A DNA stretch of 64,000 nt. It comes from Exophiala sp. HKRS030 (taxonomy: Eukaryota; Ascomycota; Eurotiomycetes; Chaetothyriales; Herpotrichiellaceae). The stretch spans positions 5,890,001 to 5,954,000 of the forward strand of contig JAHWDD010000001.1 in assembly GCA_023897205.1 (NCBI GenBank). Reading direction: 5' to 3'. This document shows positions 44,131 to 55,944 of the stretch, in pieces. Made by a program: the position numbers and the translations under genes. Position 1 is the first letter of the stretch, and each line of letters starts with the position of its first letter. The notes under the pieces are model-generated. The model searched no databases. It was not told where the DNA came from and worked only from the letters and a program-made list of their open reading frames with translations.

Positions 44131-47100
44131 CTGTGTCGCGGTGTAAAGGGCTCACTCTGGCGCCCATGCGGTTTGGCGCCGCTTTGACACCCTCAATCGG
44201 GTCTGGCGCTCTCGATTTCAGTCCCATTCGGGGAAGGCGTGGCCGTTTGCGGTTTAGTGCTGACTGTTCGGGTCTCTCGCCGCTTTGCCTCCGACCCCGG
44301 TCGACCCTCCCGCTATAAAAGAACGTCGTCCCTCGCCGTTTTGTTGAGCCTTCTTCTCTTTGACCCTTGTGCCCTCTCGTCCTCACTCTCCATGGCCCAG
44401 AAGAGAAAGGCGTCACCCGACAGTAACCAGGATGTTGCGATGGCTGCGCACTACTTATTGTCGCCGAGGCGGCCCCTGAGCTACCTTCCCACTTAGTTAC
44501 CCGCGATGATCGAACCGCCCTTGTCTCTTAGAACCTCAGAACGAGAAAGTTAGGCACGTCGGTCTGGTCGCATTCATGCCTGCGTTAGATCTCACTGGCT
44601 ACTCTGGCTGCAAGCCCCTCAGTTAATAATCTCTACGCGCACAAGCGTCGTTTTACGTCTCTTCACCGTTCAGCCGGTTAAGGGTTCTTAACGTGTAGAC
44701 GCCTTGTACAAGGGCTCATGATGGCGCTGATCAGGGCTCTCTACGGCTAGAACGAGTTAGAGGGGCCTTCTCGGTTCTCCGAGGTCTTCGTGACTCAAAT
44801 TGGAAAGGGGGTTATTAGGGGTTTCGAGAGCGTTAAGATGGAATTTATTATGCGCGATTAACCATTTTAATAAGGACAATTTTTACCTGGAGCTAATAAA
44901 GCACTGCTCGGTACTACGCATAGTGCTGGCCTGTTCACAGAAGGCTATAAAGGGTTAATGTGTCCTAATGAGGGCTTTAGCTCTCTCACTAACGTTTCAC
45001 CCGAAGCTACCCTATCCTATAACTCCAGAAATTTTGCTTTCGAAAACTCGGGATGGTTACATTATATCCTAGCACTAACTAAATTAGTGACTAGTAATGA
45101 CGGGATCACCTACGAGCGTGATACTATGTTACGGGTTAAGACGTCCAGTAACCCTTATCTTCCCTTATCACGACCTGCCACTCTTTCGCAAATAGGCGAT
45201 ATTAATCAACCGGGCTAAGAACTGTTTAGGCCGTCGCGGTCCCTCTAAACACTCTTCACTTAACCGCACTAAGACCTGAGGAGTTTAGTGTTTAGAAGCG
45301 TTAGCCTACTTTTATGGACGATCTGTCGCTTGATTCGCCTCTACTTCTGCCTCACCTTACCCTGGATAAGGTTATGGTCTTAGGGGTTAAAGGAATGGTT
45401 TAGTCGCTCCGCCTTTTAGCTGACTAAGGGTTACGCGATTCCTATAGACATAGATAGATAGGAGCTACTCTTAATTAGACGGGCTGGAAGACGCTGTTAT
45501 GAACGGCCATCGCGCCATTCTCGAAGTATATCTCTATAACTCTTAAAATCTAATGTCCAGGGCGACCTAAGTACGTTGAGCACATTCGGACTTTCTGTAC
45601 GGTCTCTAGCTTCAGTAGCTTTAGCTACTATCTATCTATAGGAGGCCAAGTTACGAAAGGTGCTAAGTAAAAATGACCGAGGGAACAGCAAAACTAATAG
45701 CGGTGATTTATCGGGCGCGTGACTGCGACTTCCGCGCCGGTACTAGTTAGGCTTTAACGAGGGCTAGATGACCCCTTTCCTTTCCGACCTCGCTATTCGT
45801 CAAGTTTTACCCACATATCTCTGGCCACGACAGCCCTGACCAGGTTTAAATCTGCCTAACGTTCGCTTATCTGGGAAATGTGAAGGAGACCATGCTTAGT
45901 TAGACCTATAATCATGTTAACTGTCTTGGAGGATCCGAAGATACCCACGGCGATTAGGTTATAGAGCCTCTCAGCGTGACTATCCCGCTCTCTGGTGAGA
46001 CATGTCTTGTATAGAAGAGGACGATTAGTTGATTTCGCTCGATACTAGCATCCCGACACTTTCTGTCCCCGTAGTCTACCCGTGCTATAGATCGCCTCGG
46101 CGGTGGGTGATCGGTTAATTCGGAAGAGTGTGGCCGCGTACTGTCTAGACGAAGCGTTAGGGGTAAGTTGGCAGTCGTTGGGTCTGTGACTCCCCTGTTA
46201 AAGTATGCGTACACCGCCTAGGGAAAGATAGTGGAAGCAGAGTCTTGATTTGTGACCCTTTTAGGGATGATCCTGCAAGAGCATGACAACAGAGAGAAGA
46301 ATTTAGCTTTCCTACTTAGCTGTCCGAAAAGGGTACCATTCTTTCCCGAGTAGTTATGGGATTTAGAATCTCTCTCGGCCTATATACTAGCGACGTAACC
46401 CCTCAGAGCGTCTAATACACCCAATGCCTAGCTAGTTAGTCCTTATGTCTATATCACGTAAGCCCTCCTAATTTCTCCTATAGTGACTATCTCGGCTTCG
46501 CAGTCTTTCATCTGTTTAGGATATATTCCGTGTGCACTATCTTCTGCGTGCGTTTTCTAACATGGACAGCATTATCTTCGAGGACCCTTTTAAACCTTAG
46601 ATACACTCTAAGTAGTACGCTTATACAGCGCCGGCCAGCTTTATTATCTCCTCAGGCTAAGAATATATTTGAGAAGTTAAGCCATAGGCCGTGACGCTAG
46701 TTCCCAAAATTAGGCTGCATAAACACTCTCACACATGCGATAAAGGCCGTTCTAGTAAGCCCGAACAATTTTTAGGTAACTTTGGTCTTATTAACAGTGA
46801 AATCGCTAATAGACCACTCTAAAGTCACGAAACTTACTAGATAAGACCTTAAAGGCTTTACTTTACTATCTATGTTATAGCCCTCTACACAATGTTAATA
46901 CTAATAATAGGCGGATTTTAGAAGATACTTCCCTTTATGACGACTTCTCCCTCGCTTAGATTGATGAAAATGGCCTTATTAAGAGTCTTAATAACGATTT
47001 CGAAAGTCTCTTCTTTAGTATTTCACTAGATATAAAGTTTTTTAAAATGACTAGGTCTAATAAATATTCTAACAGCTAAACTTAGAGCTACTCTTTATAG

Positions 47101-48031
47101 GCCGCTAAGACCTATAACATTATTATTTCCTCACTAAGTAACGACAATTTGGTTCGCTCTAAAACTTCTAGCCTTCAGATAAACTCTAACGCTATTAGCC
47201 TCACGATAGAATTAAACTACTCTTAGCCAAAGCGAATAGCGGCGCTATCTCCGTAGTAATGCTTCCTACTATTCTTAGGTTATAAATCTAGGATAGAGGT
47301 AATGATTCTAACTTATTATCCCCTATTAGTCTCATAACGGAATCTTCCCGTTACTTAGTCTATAGACATTATGGTGATATTAAAGGGGACTAAATAATGA
47401 ATAATATCTTCGCGACCTAATAAGCGCGTTAAACGTGACTAAAAATGACGATATAAGGAGTGAAGCTAATTTTGACTCGTTAGATTCCTGTCAAGTGCGT
47501 GTGAAAGCTAACTCTAAAGAAGCGCCGTCCTTATTTTAGGCAATACTTATAGAAGGTACTGCCGCGCATTCCTATCGAAAAGAGACTTAACTTCACAAGC
47601 CAGGCTTTAAGTATGGAGCTTCTATTAAAGCTGAGACCCATAACTCTATTCATGGGTCAGACAGCGAGTAGACCCTCATTAATCGTGGTGCGAGTATTAA
47701 CTTCGAAGATTAATCTAGGCCTGATATCTTTCAAGGTAAGCTCAGCATAACTCTCGCTTTATTATTAAATACCGATGAGCCTTTGAATTACTATCACGAG
47801 TAAGATCAGCACCGGGATAGATTAAAACGCTTGAGCGTATAGCCTGTGACATCGAGTGACACTGCCTTTATCACCGCGATTATTAATAGGGGGACTGATC
47901 TTTAGGACTTCCTCTAAGCACCTACGGCCTGGGCCCATGTGTATAGAGTTCAGCCCGACAGTCTGGCAAATATCGCCCTTAAGTCACTTGCTAACTGTTG
48001 TTAGGTCTTCACGGCCACTGTGTCGCGATGT
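44131..48031. mobile_element. Decayed repeat element of unknown class, about 3.9 kb
   Basis: The block is bracketed by near-identical 14-mers, CTGTGTCGCGGTGT (44131) and CTGTGTCGCGATGT (48018). The left 350 bp are GC-rich and look promoter-like, with TATAAAA at 44314-44320 and an ATG at 44392 opening a 34-codon basic frame (MAQKRKASPDSNQDVAM). The remainder is full of TAG/TAA and TTA, with no frame above about 100 codons; one surviving frame is 44958-45218. No RT, integrase or transposase motif can be read. The direct 14-mers may be a target-site duplication or terminal repeats. RIP-type decay is the simplest explanation of the stops. Confidence 0.55.
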
Positions 48032-48313
48032 GCTAGTGGCACGGATCTTCTAAGACAAGGTCAGACCAGGAGCAGAGAAAGGTGGTCACCCAATCCAGAC
48101 ACGAGCAGCGACTTTTGCCCAAGCGAAGGTGAAAGCAATCCTCGGCTAACGAAGCGAGGTCAATGGACGGTAGATGAGGATAATAACTTGACAGAATGGA
48201 GGCGCCTGGGAAAGTCATGGTCGTGGATCTTCGATCGATTTCCCGAACGATCGGAAGCCGCTGTGCGGTCAAGATGGTTCGTGGTTCTAGCACCGCAAGT
48301 AAAACCCACCTAA
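48020..48313 (+). CDS. SANT/Myb-like domain ORF
   Basis: A 97-residue frame whose C-terminal half is a SANT/Myb-like helix-turn-helix: RGQWTVDEDNNLTEWRRLG, then SWSWIFDRFPERSEAAV and RSRWF, with the spaced Trp residues of the fold. The N-terminal part is Ser/Arg-rich without pattern, and its ATG falls inside the right 14-mer repeat, so the start may be artificial. Base composition is normal, unlike the block to its left. It could be a small DNA-binding protein, the remains of a larger one, or part of a transposon. A complete SANT fold seems present. Confidence 0.6.
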   Translation: MSRCASGTDLLRQGQTRSRERWSPNPDTSSDFCPSEGESNPRLTKRGQWTVDEDNNLTEWRRLGKSWSWIFDRFPERSEAAVRSRWFVVLAPQVKPT

Positions 48314-48797
48314 AATCCAGGTCCAAGCCTCGTAGACAGAGAGGGTCCTCTTCACAGAAGGGACTATAGGTTCACCAGACCTGGTGAATGGTCAATGCGT
48401 TTTTATCCGTTACAAAATCTCGGCATTGATCGAATTTGTATGATTCCTCCTGTAGTAGTCCCTAGTCATCATCTCATAGATAACACCTTATCATTGTGCG
48501 AACTTGACGAGTAGGCCCTCTTGCACTTGTCCAAGCCAAGACATGCTTTTGGCAACATTTTAGCCGCTAGATCTGTCATATATGTGTTCTCCCTGTGTTC
48601 TTCAGTGCATCAAGGAACGTCTGTCCCCATCGTTGGCTACGGCGACATACAATCAGTAAGATGTCTCAACTTTTTGGGTGAGGTTTTGTCACCTTGTGTT
48701 TCTCATAACAAACGATTGTAACTGGTTGAACCTCTGACGTTTTTCCTCTTCGTCCATCGTGACGGCCTGGTGGATGGCCTTTGAAAACTTGTCCGTA
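48314..48797. other. Intergenic region before the gap
   Basis: Normal base composition, no gene recognised. Confidence 0.35.
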
Positions 48798-48897
48798 NNN
48801 NNNNNNNNNNNNNNNNNNNNNNNNNNNNNNNNNNNNNNNNNNNNNNNNNNNNNNNNNNNNNNNNNNNNNNNNNNNNNNNNNNNNNNNNNNNNNNNNN
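48798..48897. other. Assembly gap (100 N)
   Basis: Exactly 100 Ns, the usual placeholder for a gap of unknown length. The composition changes from normal to strongly RIP-like across it, so the missing sequence is probably repeat. Confidence 0.99.
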
Positions 48898-49960
48898 GTT
48901 TTAGACTATTAACGACCTTATTATAGACCTTCTTCTTAGTATTAGGTCTAACCGTCTACTATAAGGGTCTAAGATCGGGATTTAGATAGTAATCCTTCTC
49001 TATCGGGTAGTTTCCTCCGTATACATACTTTCTAGGTTACGAAGGTAGTTAATCCTTATTTGAGGATCGTTATTCGACGTTAAATGCGGAGTGTAATATC
49101 CCACTCCCTATCGTCGTCGGTATATACCTACGTAAGTTACAATACTTATTAAGGACCTAAAGGAGTATATCCTTCGTCTCTATATCGTCTATCTATATAA
49201 GGTAACTAGTTACGAAGCCTCCGTTAATACCTCTCATAGTATTAAGGAAGTCTATAATAGGTTAAGTACCTAAGGCTTCTAGGATTCCTTTATCCTAAGC
49301 CCGAGTAGCTATATCTTCCTATCGGTCTATCTAATGTAGGATATCCTTAGTCTTTAGATACTCCTTAAGAGCTTAATATTCGGCTAGAATAGTACTCTTT
49401 AAGGCTCCTAACGAGGGAGCGACTCGAATCTTTAGTTAAGTAAGTTACTCCGCCACTAAGGTGGCCTTCTTTAAGTATAACTTAAAGTTCGGTAAAATCG
49501 ACGATATGATCGTTTCGCCGATCTTTTTAATTGATTTGTTAACGGTATTGTACTCCTTAATTTATCTATTATAGAGCTTTTTATCTATAAGGAATAATTC
49601 CTTCTAGGCTGCTGTTAGTTAGTCGAACGATATCGCTTTCTCCTAATATTTCGTGAACGTTGGAATAGTAGGTTTTGTTAAGGGAAGCCTTTCCTTGCGG
49701 GAAGAATCTAGATATCTCTAGATATCTTCGCGAACTATATCTAACTAGACTTGTAGAATCCATTAAGGCTAATTATCGGAACTTCTTAGAACCTTCAGAA
49801 CCTTTAAATTAGGAGATATTTCTTCGTTGGATATGTTATTATTGCTGCAATAATTGTATAGTCGGCACACTATCCTAATTCGGCAACCGAGATTCGTTTT
49901 AGCACGAATGACGTTGTAAGTTAACTAATTAGGATATCGGAATAATAATACTAAGTAATT
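48898..49960. repeat. RIP-mutated repeat tract
   Basis: From 48898 to 49023 not one CpA or TpG occurs, while TpA is abundant; the following 500 bases contain only scattered ones. This is the classic end state of C-to-T change at CpA on both strands. No protein can be read. The tract fades out around 49900-49960. Confidence 0.85.
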
Positions 49961-51024
49961 TAGCGTGGTAACTTAGTGTCGGATATTTTCCGGGCTCATA
50001 ACTATTAGCTTTGTGAGCGTCGACGAAATGACTGTCAACACGCACAAATAGATTGAATTGATGTCTGTCTGGTCTATAGAATAATGAGGATTCCTCTTCT
50101 CTATATAAATGAGTGTGAACAAGAGAAAATCTCTCCTGATGCGCAAGAAAATTAATAATCGAGTGCACTAGGTGAGTGCTTGTCAATATATCGAATATGC
50201 GCACTGGCCAGTCGATAGTTCGGTCAATAATTGGTTGATTAGTAAGCACAAGCCAACACCTTTGCCAGGGCCGGGCCGGTGGCGCCACGTTCTGCATACC
50301 TTTAGTTGCGGGGGTGCAGTTCGTGCTTCTGCAAACAGGCGAATGGTGTAGATGGATATGGAATAGGCGGGATGTGACTGTATCGTGGTAGTATTGGTCA
50401 ATGAGTTTCGCCTCGGCAAAGTGTTCAATGACGAATCGACACGAATATTTCGGCTTACATTAGCGGCGGAATCGCTTAAACTGACTGACAGATTTTGAAA
50501 TTTCCGACATCAGAAGATGAATTACACCATGCCGGAGGCCTTCCTGCGCCGAACCATGCCGTCGTGATGCAGAATATCTATCAGATTTTAAACCCTTGGT
50601 CGCTTGAGACAAAAGCCTCTGCTTGAGACGGCTTACGAAACTCCCGGATCTGTGACATTTGGAACAGATGCATACAATTAATTTGCTGCTTCATTCTGCC
50701 TCATTCTGCAACATCCCTGCATTCCTGAGAGAGGCAACCCTAGAAGAATAAAGTGTCATTTACTGCCCTAATTTAACTTTCCGCTGCCTTTTGGCTGCCC
50801 TTGCCATGTTGAGAATAAAGATCATTCAAAGGACATGCACGAACTCGCTTGCTAGCACGACAGCTTCCACCCAACAAATAGCCGTTGTAAAACCCAAGGT
50901 GATACCTTTATTTGAAGACTCTCCTTCGTGCTACCCTGATTGTGATTCTCTCCTTCTCTCAGCTTCTCCGGCACATTACATCGCACACTGAGCCTATTGG
51001 TCTCCACTGAAGGACTTTGGTTGC
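49961..51024. other. Intergenic region
   Basis: Normal composition. Frames at 49929-50297 and 50183-50428 (minus) and 50791-50991 (plus) show no family features. Promoter side of the coiled-coil gene. Confidence 0.35.
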
Positions 51025-52750
51025 ATGATGGCATCGCAAACAAATGGGGAAGTGTTCGATCAACCAAATGAGACGAAATTCGAGTCACCTGAGAGTGTGT
51101 TGCCCGGCAAGAGTGTGCAACAAATCAAAGAGCTCATAGATTCTGTTAAAATCCTCTCGGCTGGAGATAGTTTCAAATACGCCGATGGACTGTTTAATGA
51201 AATGACCCGTCTAAGACAAGCGGTTAAGGTGAATGAAGATGAGGTTGGGAGACTACAACGCCAACTGCAGCAATCAAAGGCAAACTCTAAGATCGCACAG
51301 CAAGAATTTCTCGAATCCCATCAAGAGGCTGTGCAGAAGATCAAGGAGGAAAAAGGTGACCTCCGGGTCAAGCTCGATCGTATCGAAAAGGAGTTGGATT
51401 CCCAAGAGAAGATCAACAAGAAACAGTCCGAGGCCCGACAAGAGCTGCAGCTAGAAAATACGTCGCTCTCAAATAAAAATCAAAGCCTACAGGAATCAAT
51501 CTCGCAAACAAAAAGCAAAGTCAAGGAGCTTGAAAGCAAGTCTGCTGCGAAAGACTCCACAATTCTACAGCTCCAGCAGAATCTGGAGCTGAAAGAAGTT
51601 GATATCTCGAATGCTGAAGGTAGCATAAAAGCTCTAGAACGGGAGAAGACAGGCTTGAGAACTCAGTTGGATGACACTGACAGAAAGCTCAAAACATTAA
51701 TGGACTTCTGTTACCCTCTTTCTTCTGATTCCCGCGAGGAAGTGTCAGTATTAACTAACTGTCAATCCCAACCGAGGCGATTACTAACTGTCCTCCTAGC
51801 CGCAACTCGATGAAGGGAGTTTGGCGATCCTGCTTTGATGTAGTGAAAACGAACGTATGGAAGGAGCTTCCTGTTGCCGAGAAAGAAGAGGTACATATTG
51901 GATCATTACAGGAAAGCTCTGCTAACGATTCCTTTAGGACATAAGAGCGTGGACAACGTTAAAACATGTGCCGGAGGCGACATATGCGACTCCGGTACCC
52001 TACTCTAACACCCGTGCTGCAAAACAAATGCGTACCTTCTTGGTGATGGCGGTCCTCGCACGCTCACTAACAAATCACATTTTCACTCCGACGTACATCG
52101 TCGAAGAGGAGAGTGAACTGAGAGATTTATTGTTCGAGATATCAGATAACGCAGAGAAAGAATTTCTGCGCGGGATGATTATGTCTCTGTTCGAGAAGAA
52201 ACAGAGGGAGATCGCGTCACAGAGGGTTTCTACGGTGGTTCGAGAAGTCCTCAGCCCAGTCCAGGACCTTCTCGGGCTCGACGCGGCGCAAAAGTTTGGC
52301 CAGGAGCTGAAGTCCAAGATACAGGAGGCGAAAGACATTTGGTGGGGCCTGCAGCGGCATCAGAGTCACTTCGAAGCCGACATTAAGTGCGATATCGAGA
52401 GTTGGGAATGGCAGTCCGTCCGATTCTCTAATGACAACGATCAGATGAACTCACAGGCCGTGGATGTGGAAGCTTTTGATACGGACGAAGCTGTCTTAAC
52501 CCTGTTCCCCAGAATCTTCGTCGTGGACGGCTCAAGAGACACTCCTATCTTTCCTGGTGTGGTTCTCCAGAAATCGCAGACAGCGAGCGCTGAGCAAGAG
52601 ATAAGTCAGATGGCCGCATCCAGTCCAATCGAAGGTAAACCGGGACGAACGTATCGGTCCACGAGAGCGAGGAGAATGACTGCAAATAGCTCTGGAAAGA
52701 TTGTCAGAGATGATGAAGAGAAGGTCCCTTTTTTAGGCTCAAGGGGCTAA
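51025..52750 (+). CDS. Coiled-coil protein of a fungal-only family
   Basis: Three exons (51025-51743, 51800-51890, 51938-52750; introns 56 and 47 bp, GT...AG) join in frame to 540 residues. Residues about 55-225 form a long coiled coil rich in Glu, Lys and Gln (LRQAVKVNEDEVGRLQRQLQ). A helical domain follows (MKGVWRSCFDVVKTNVWKEL, FLVMAVLARSLTNHIFTPTY, ELRDLLFEI). A beta-like segment (LTLFPRIFVVDGSRDTPIFP) and a basic, disordered tail end the protein. I know this domain order from hypothetical proteins in filamentous fungi, often in variable genome regions, but I can name no function. The start may be 51025 or the next Met at 51028. Intact and intron-bearing, so probably a live gene. Confidence 0.82.
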
Positions 52751-53807
52751 AGGTGCTTCGGTTCTGGTAGACGTCGAATCGGTGATCGAATAGCAACAGA
52801 AAGTACTTTAGCTCAAATACAGACATTGGACCAAAAACCTTCCATCTATGAATTGCAATCCAAACCAGGTGTGGTGAAACGCCCTGCGGTTAACCTCCAC
52901 GGAACGTTCAGGCAAAGGGTGAGGTAGGGCAAAGCCAAAAATAGTGCTCCCCATACAATCAATGCATTTCATCAAAAATCAGTATGCTGACTTGGGCACC
53001 ATCGGAGCCCACAGCCAGCAGTAACAGTGTGCTGCGCTGCTACTTGAGTGCAGCACACTTGGCGGAACCATATTTTGAAGCTCAGCTGCTGGCAACTTCG
53101 ACCCTTTCAACGGCCGGGAAACCATGGGGAGAAGATTTTTAGATTTACACTGACTATGCTATTGACACTCACCTAGATCATGACAAGTGGAAAGAAGTTG
53201 TTTGACAGATTGGTGCTGAATGACTTTCAAACGACTGGCAGAGGATCCAAGCGGTGGTAAGAGGGATGGCCAAGAATATTCAATGGCAAAGGGAGATGGT
53301 CAAGCACAAGTACGAGCGGGATAGGCTTAGGGATTGAGTAGGGGTCGTTATGGGGCCGTTTAGGAGGTGGCGGCAACAGCAGGGAACGCCGAAATTTGAC
53401 TAGCTTGGATCTTTCGGGGGATCCCCAGGATTGAGGTTCTAGTACAGGAAGAGGGAGAGGAAGAAGTGGTGTCAAAGACAGCCATAATTACTAGACGGTT
53501 AAACCTGTATTTAGACACGAGTGCTACAGTAATGAAATGCAGTCAATGAAGATATAATCTGCGACAGCCAAAAGTAGAGCGTCAGTTCGCGGTGCAAATC
53601 CCACCTTGACTTACGTAGACCTCGATCCATCGACCGATCCACCTAGCCGAGAGTCGATCGCAACAAGCCAGCGATCTAACCCGATATATAGCTAATGGTT
53701 CTTAAAGGACCTAGTTTCCCTCCGCTTTCTTTCTATCACACTAGAGCTGAATTCCACTGATCCAGATATTCAACACAATCCTATTTCACTACCAGCCTCA
53801 TGATTAA
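52751..53807. other. Intergenic region
   Basis: No gene recognised. A minus-strand frame at 53227-53475 is a Pro/Leu low-complexity translation of purine-rich DNA and is not supported as a gene. Confidence 0.35.
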
Positions 53808-54290
53808 TTGATCTCGGCAAGAATGGCCTGCGTAACTCCCACTTTTCGAGGTCTCGTCAGAACGAAAGCGGACATTCTCATATTGGTTGAAGCCTGTTTA
53901 CAAGGCCTTTTGCCTCATACTGCGAGAAAACCATATCCCGAAGAATCGAATTCTTTAGTTGAGGCCGGTAACACCTTCGTCTACGAAGAAAATGCATCAG
54001 GATTCCAAGAATGGAATGATCACTTCGCATGGATCTCGATGGAAAGAGGGGTTGGTCTCGAAGTATTCATGTGCATACCACTGATCCTACGCAAAGTTAC
54101 TGCACGTATCGAATATCAGAATACTACGCATTGCCTGGTCTCATATCAGCCAATGGGCAGCTCGAATCCAAACCAGCTGAAAACCCTGCAGGACTTTGCA
54201 GAAATACGACATGTGGTGCCACGAAATGGACTCGACGTCAAGCGCCCGCAGATTAGGCGGAGGGAGCATCCGTCTTCCCCGCTGGACTAG
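53808..54290 (+). CDS. WOPR-domain (Gti1/Pac2-like) protein, short
   Basis: The frame encodes 160 residues, with a second possible start at 53823 (MACVTPTFRGLV). TFRGLVRTKADILILVEACL, then GLLPHTARKPYPEE, SLVEAGNTFVYEENASGFQEW, match the N-terminal half of the WOPR DNA-binding domain (compare DALILFEAC and SGxVFVW/Y-type motifs of Gti1/Pac2). WOPR proteins (Wor1, Ryp1, Sge1, Pac2) are regulators of morphology, conidiation and virulence. Here only the first WOPR half is present; the second conserved block is not found, and after residue 85 the sequence is not family-like. It is either truncated or interrupted by an unseen intron or frameshift near 54030. Active DNA binding is doubtful. Confidence 0.68.
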   Translation: MISARMACVTPTFRGLVRTKADILILVEACLQGLLPHTARKPYPEESNSLVEAGNTFVYEENASGFQEWNDHFAWISMERGVGLEVFMCIPLILRKVTARIEYQNTTHCLVSYQPMGSSNPNQLKTLQDFAEIRHVVPRNGLDVKRPQIRRREHPSSPLD

Positions 54291-55934
54291 TAGCATCAGC
54301 TGCTGGGGAACCCTGTTCAAAAAGACAACGAGATGACGAGTAAACTTCTGAGATTTTGGGGAAATTTTTCAACGCAGGCTACACTCCTTCGCTCAGGTTG
54401 TCTTCAGGGTAACAAAAAGTACGCGCAAACAGAAATAGTAATTCCCGGGATCAGTTCTCCGGTGTTGTCTTTAAGTTTTACGTCCCATTACGCGACCGCT
54501 TTTGGCGGTAAATGAGGTAACAATGCTAGATTGTACTTTGCTGGCCGTGTGGCAGGGCAGATTATTACTTTTTTATTTGAAAACTACAGAAAGCGCTAAA
54601 TTTGCAGGAGTTCGCGTCTCTTTCAGCACGACAGTAACGTTATCCCAGCCGTGAACGCACATTTCGACTCGGTTGAGTGAAACAACATGACCGTTCTAGT
54701 GACACAGCGGTGTCGTTTTTCCATGGACTAAGTAGTAACTTAGACAAAACACGGGATGGTGGAAGCTTTTGGCAGGCGTCAGACGAAGAGTACAGAAGAT
54801 GAGCTAGAAGCAACCGACGGTGCAAATAAGAGCGTGAGGCGGAGACACGTAAGGCTCGCGGGACCGAAAAGCCGCACTGCTAGGCAGAACAAAGGATGGG
54901 CAGCGAGCTGGCTTTTTGTAGGCATTCTCCGTCTTGTGATTAGCGCCAGCCTCAGCCACCTTGCATAACTTCAATGTGTCAGATGCAGTTGACAGGACCC
55001 TATAGTGACAGAGGTTCAAAACTAGGATTTATTATCGCCGATTTCATGATATTGGTGCTTGCGTCTATGCGGTTTAAAGCCGCACTAAGCGGAATTAACC
55101 TATCTTTGACACTCGGTCGGTGGTCTGCTGATGGGGCATCCAATTGACCGGATGCCCCGCTTCTCTATCGAAGCAATTCGCGAGGTCTACAGGAGCACAT
55201 CTTGCAGGCTGTTCATGCTTTAATTAGGCTCAGTCGCCAATGACAGAATAATAAGCAAGTCTATGATAGGTGAGCCTCAAGGTGACCAACGCTACGTTGA
55301 CTATCGTCGATAGATGAGGCTGTCGGGGAGTAACTTGCTGGTTTCAGCTATGGGTGCATCCGAGACCTTTATGGTGGCGCAAATATTGCGCGAGGCTTGC
55401 ACCGTTAGGCCAGGTTCAGTACCAGCGGCACAAGTGCCAAAAGCCGCGCTTTGCAGGTGTCGTGTTCTTTTGTGGCAATTATGTATGGCGCGGCCTAGAC
55501 CCCAATAGCCACGCCTTCTTCACTTGACCACTAGTCACAGGACCAATAAAGAGAAGATTAAGTTTTACAATTTTAATGAATCGGTAGATCTGTGTGCGCC
55601 ATGTGCGACTCTGATGGAGTCCAGCGAGACTAATTGTCTGCTCTGCGGTCGCATGGTAGATAGCTTGACAGGCCTAGTTGCCAATGACCAACGCAGATCG
55701 ATTGCGAAACTCTTGAGCTACATCCGATTGTCGATTTTTGAAGTCCTAAATTAAGCTGCTGTACCTCCCCTATGTACATAAGCTAGTAATCACCGAAACT
55801 CCTTCCAGTATTTGAAGGACACATGTGTTTCTTCCCATGCCCCTTTTCTTATTGACTCCTTACAACTGATGCTCTACCCTCAGCTCAACATTTTGATGAT
55901 TTTCCGAATCCACTTCGACGAGAGAGATTTGTCA
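54291..55934. other. Intergenic region with a small Cys-rich frame
   Basis: About 1.6 kb. Only the frame at 55524-55754 is noteworthy and is listed separately. Other frames show no features. Confidence 0.35.
55524..55754 (+). CDS. Small hypothetical protein with paired CxxC
   Basis: A 76-residue frame containing LCAPCATLMESSETNCLLCG, two CxxC pairs ten residues apart, which could bind a zinc ion. The arrangement recalls the N-termini of HET-domain proteins, but no HET motif follows. It may be chance or a truncated N-terminus. Confidence 0.3.
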   Translation: MTTSHRTNKEKIKFYNFNESVDLCAPCATLMESSETNCLLCGRMVDSLTGLVANDQRRSIAKLLSYIRLSIFEVLN

Positions 55935-55944
55935 TGACTAATTG

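Noticed and set aside
53227..53475. Pro/Leu-rich minus-strand frame
   Set aside because: Low-complexity translation of purine-rich DNA without homology.
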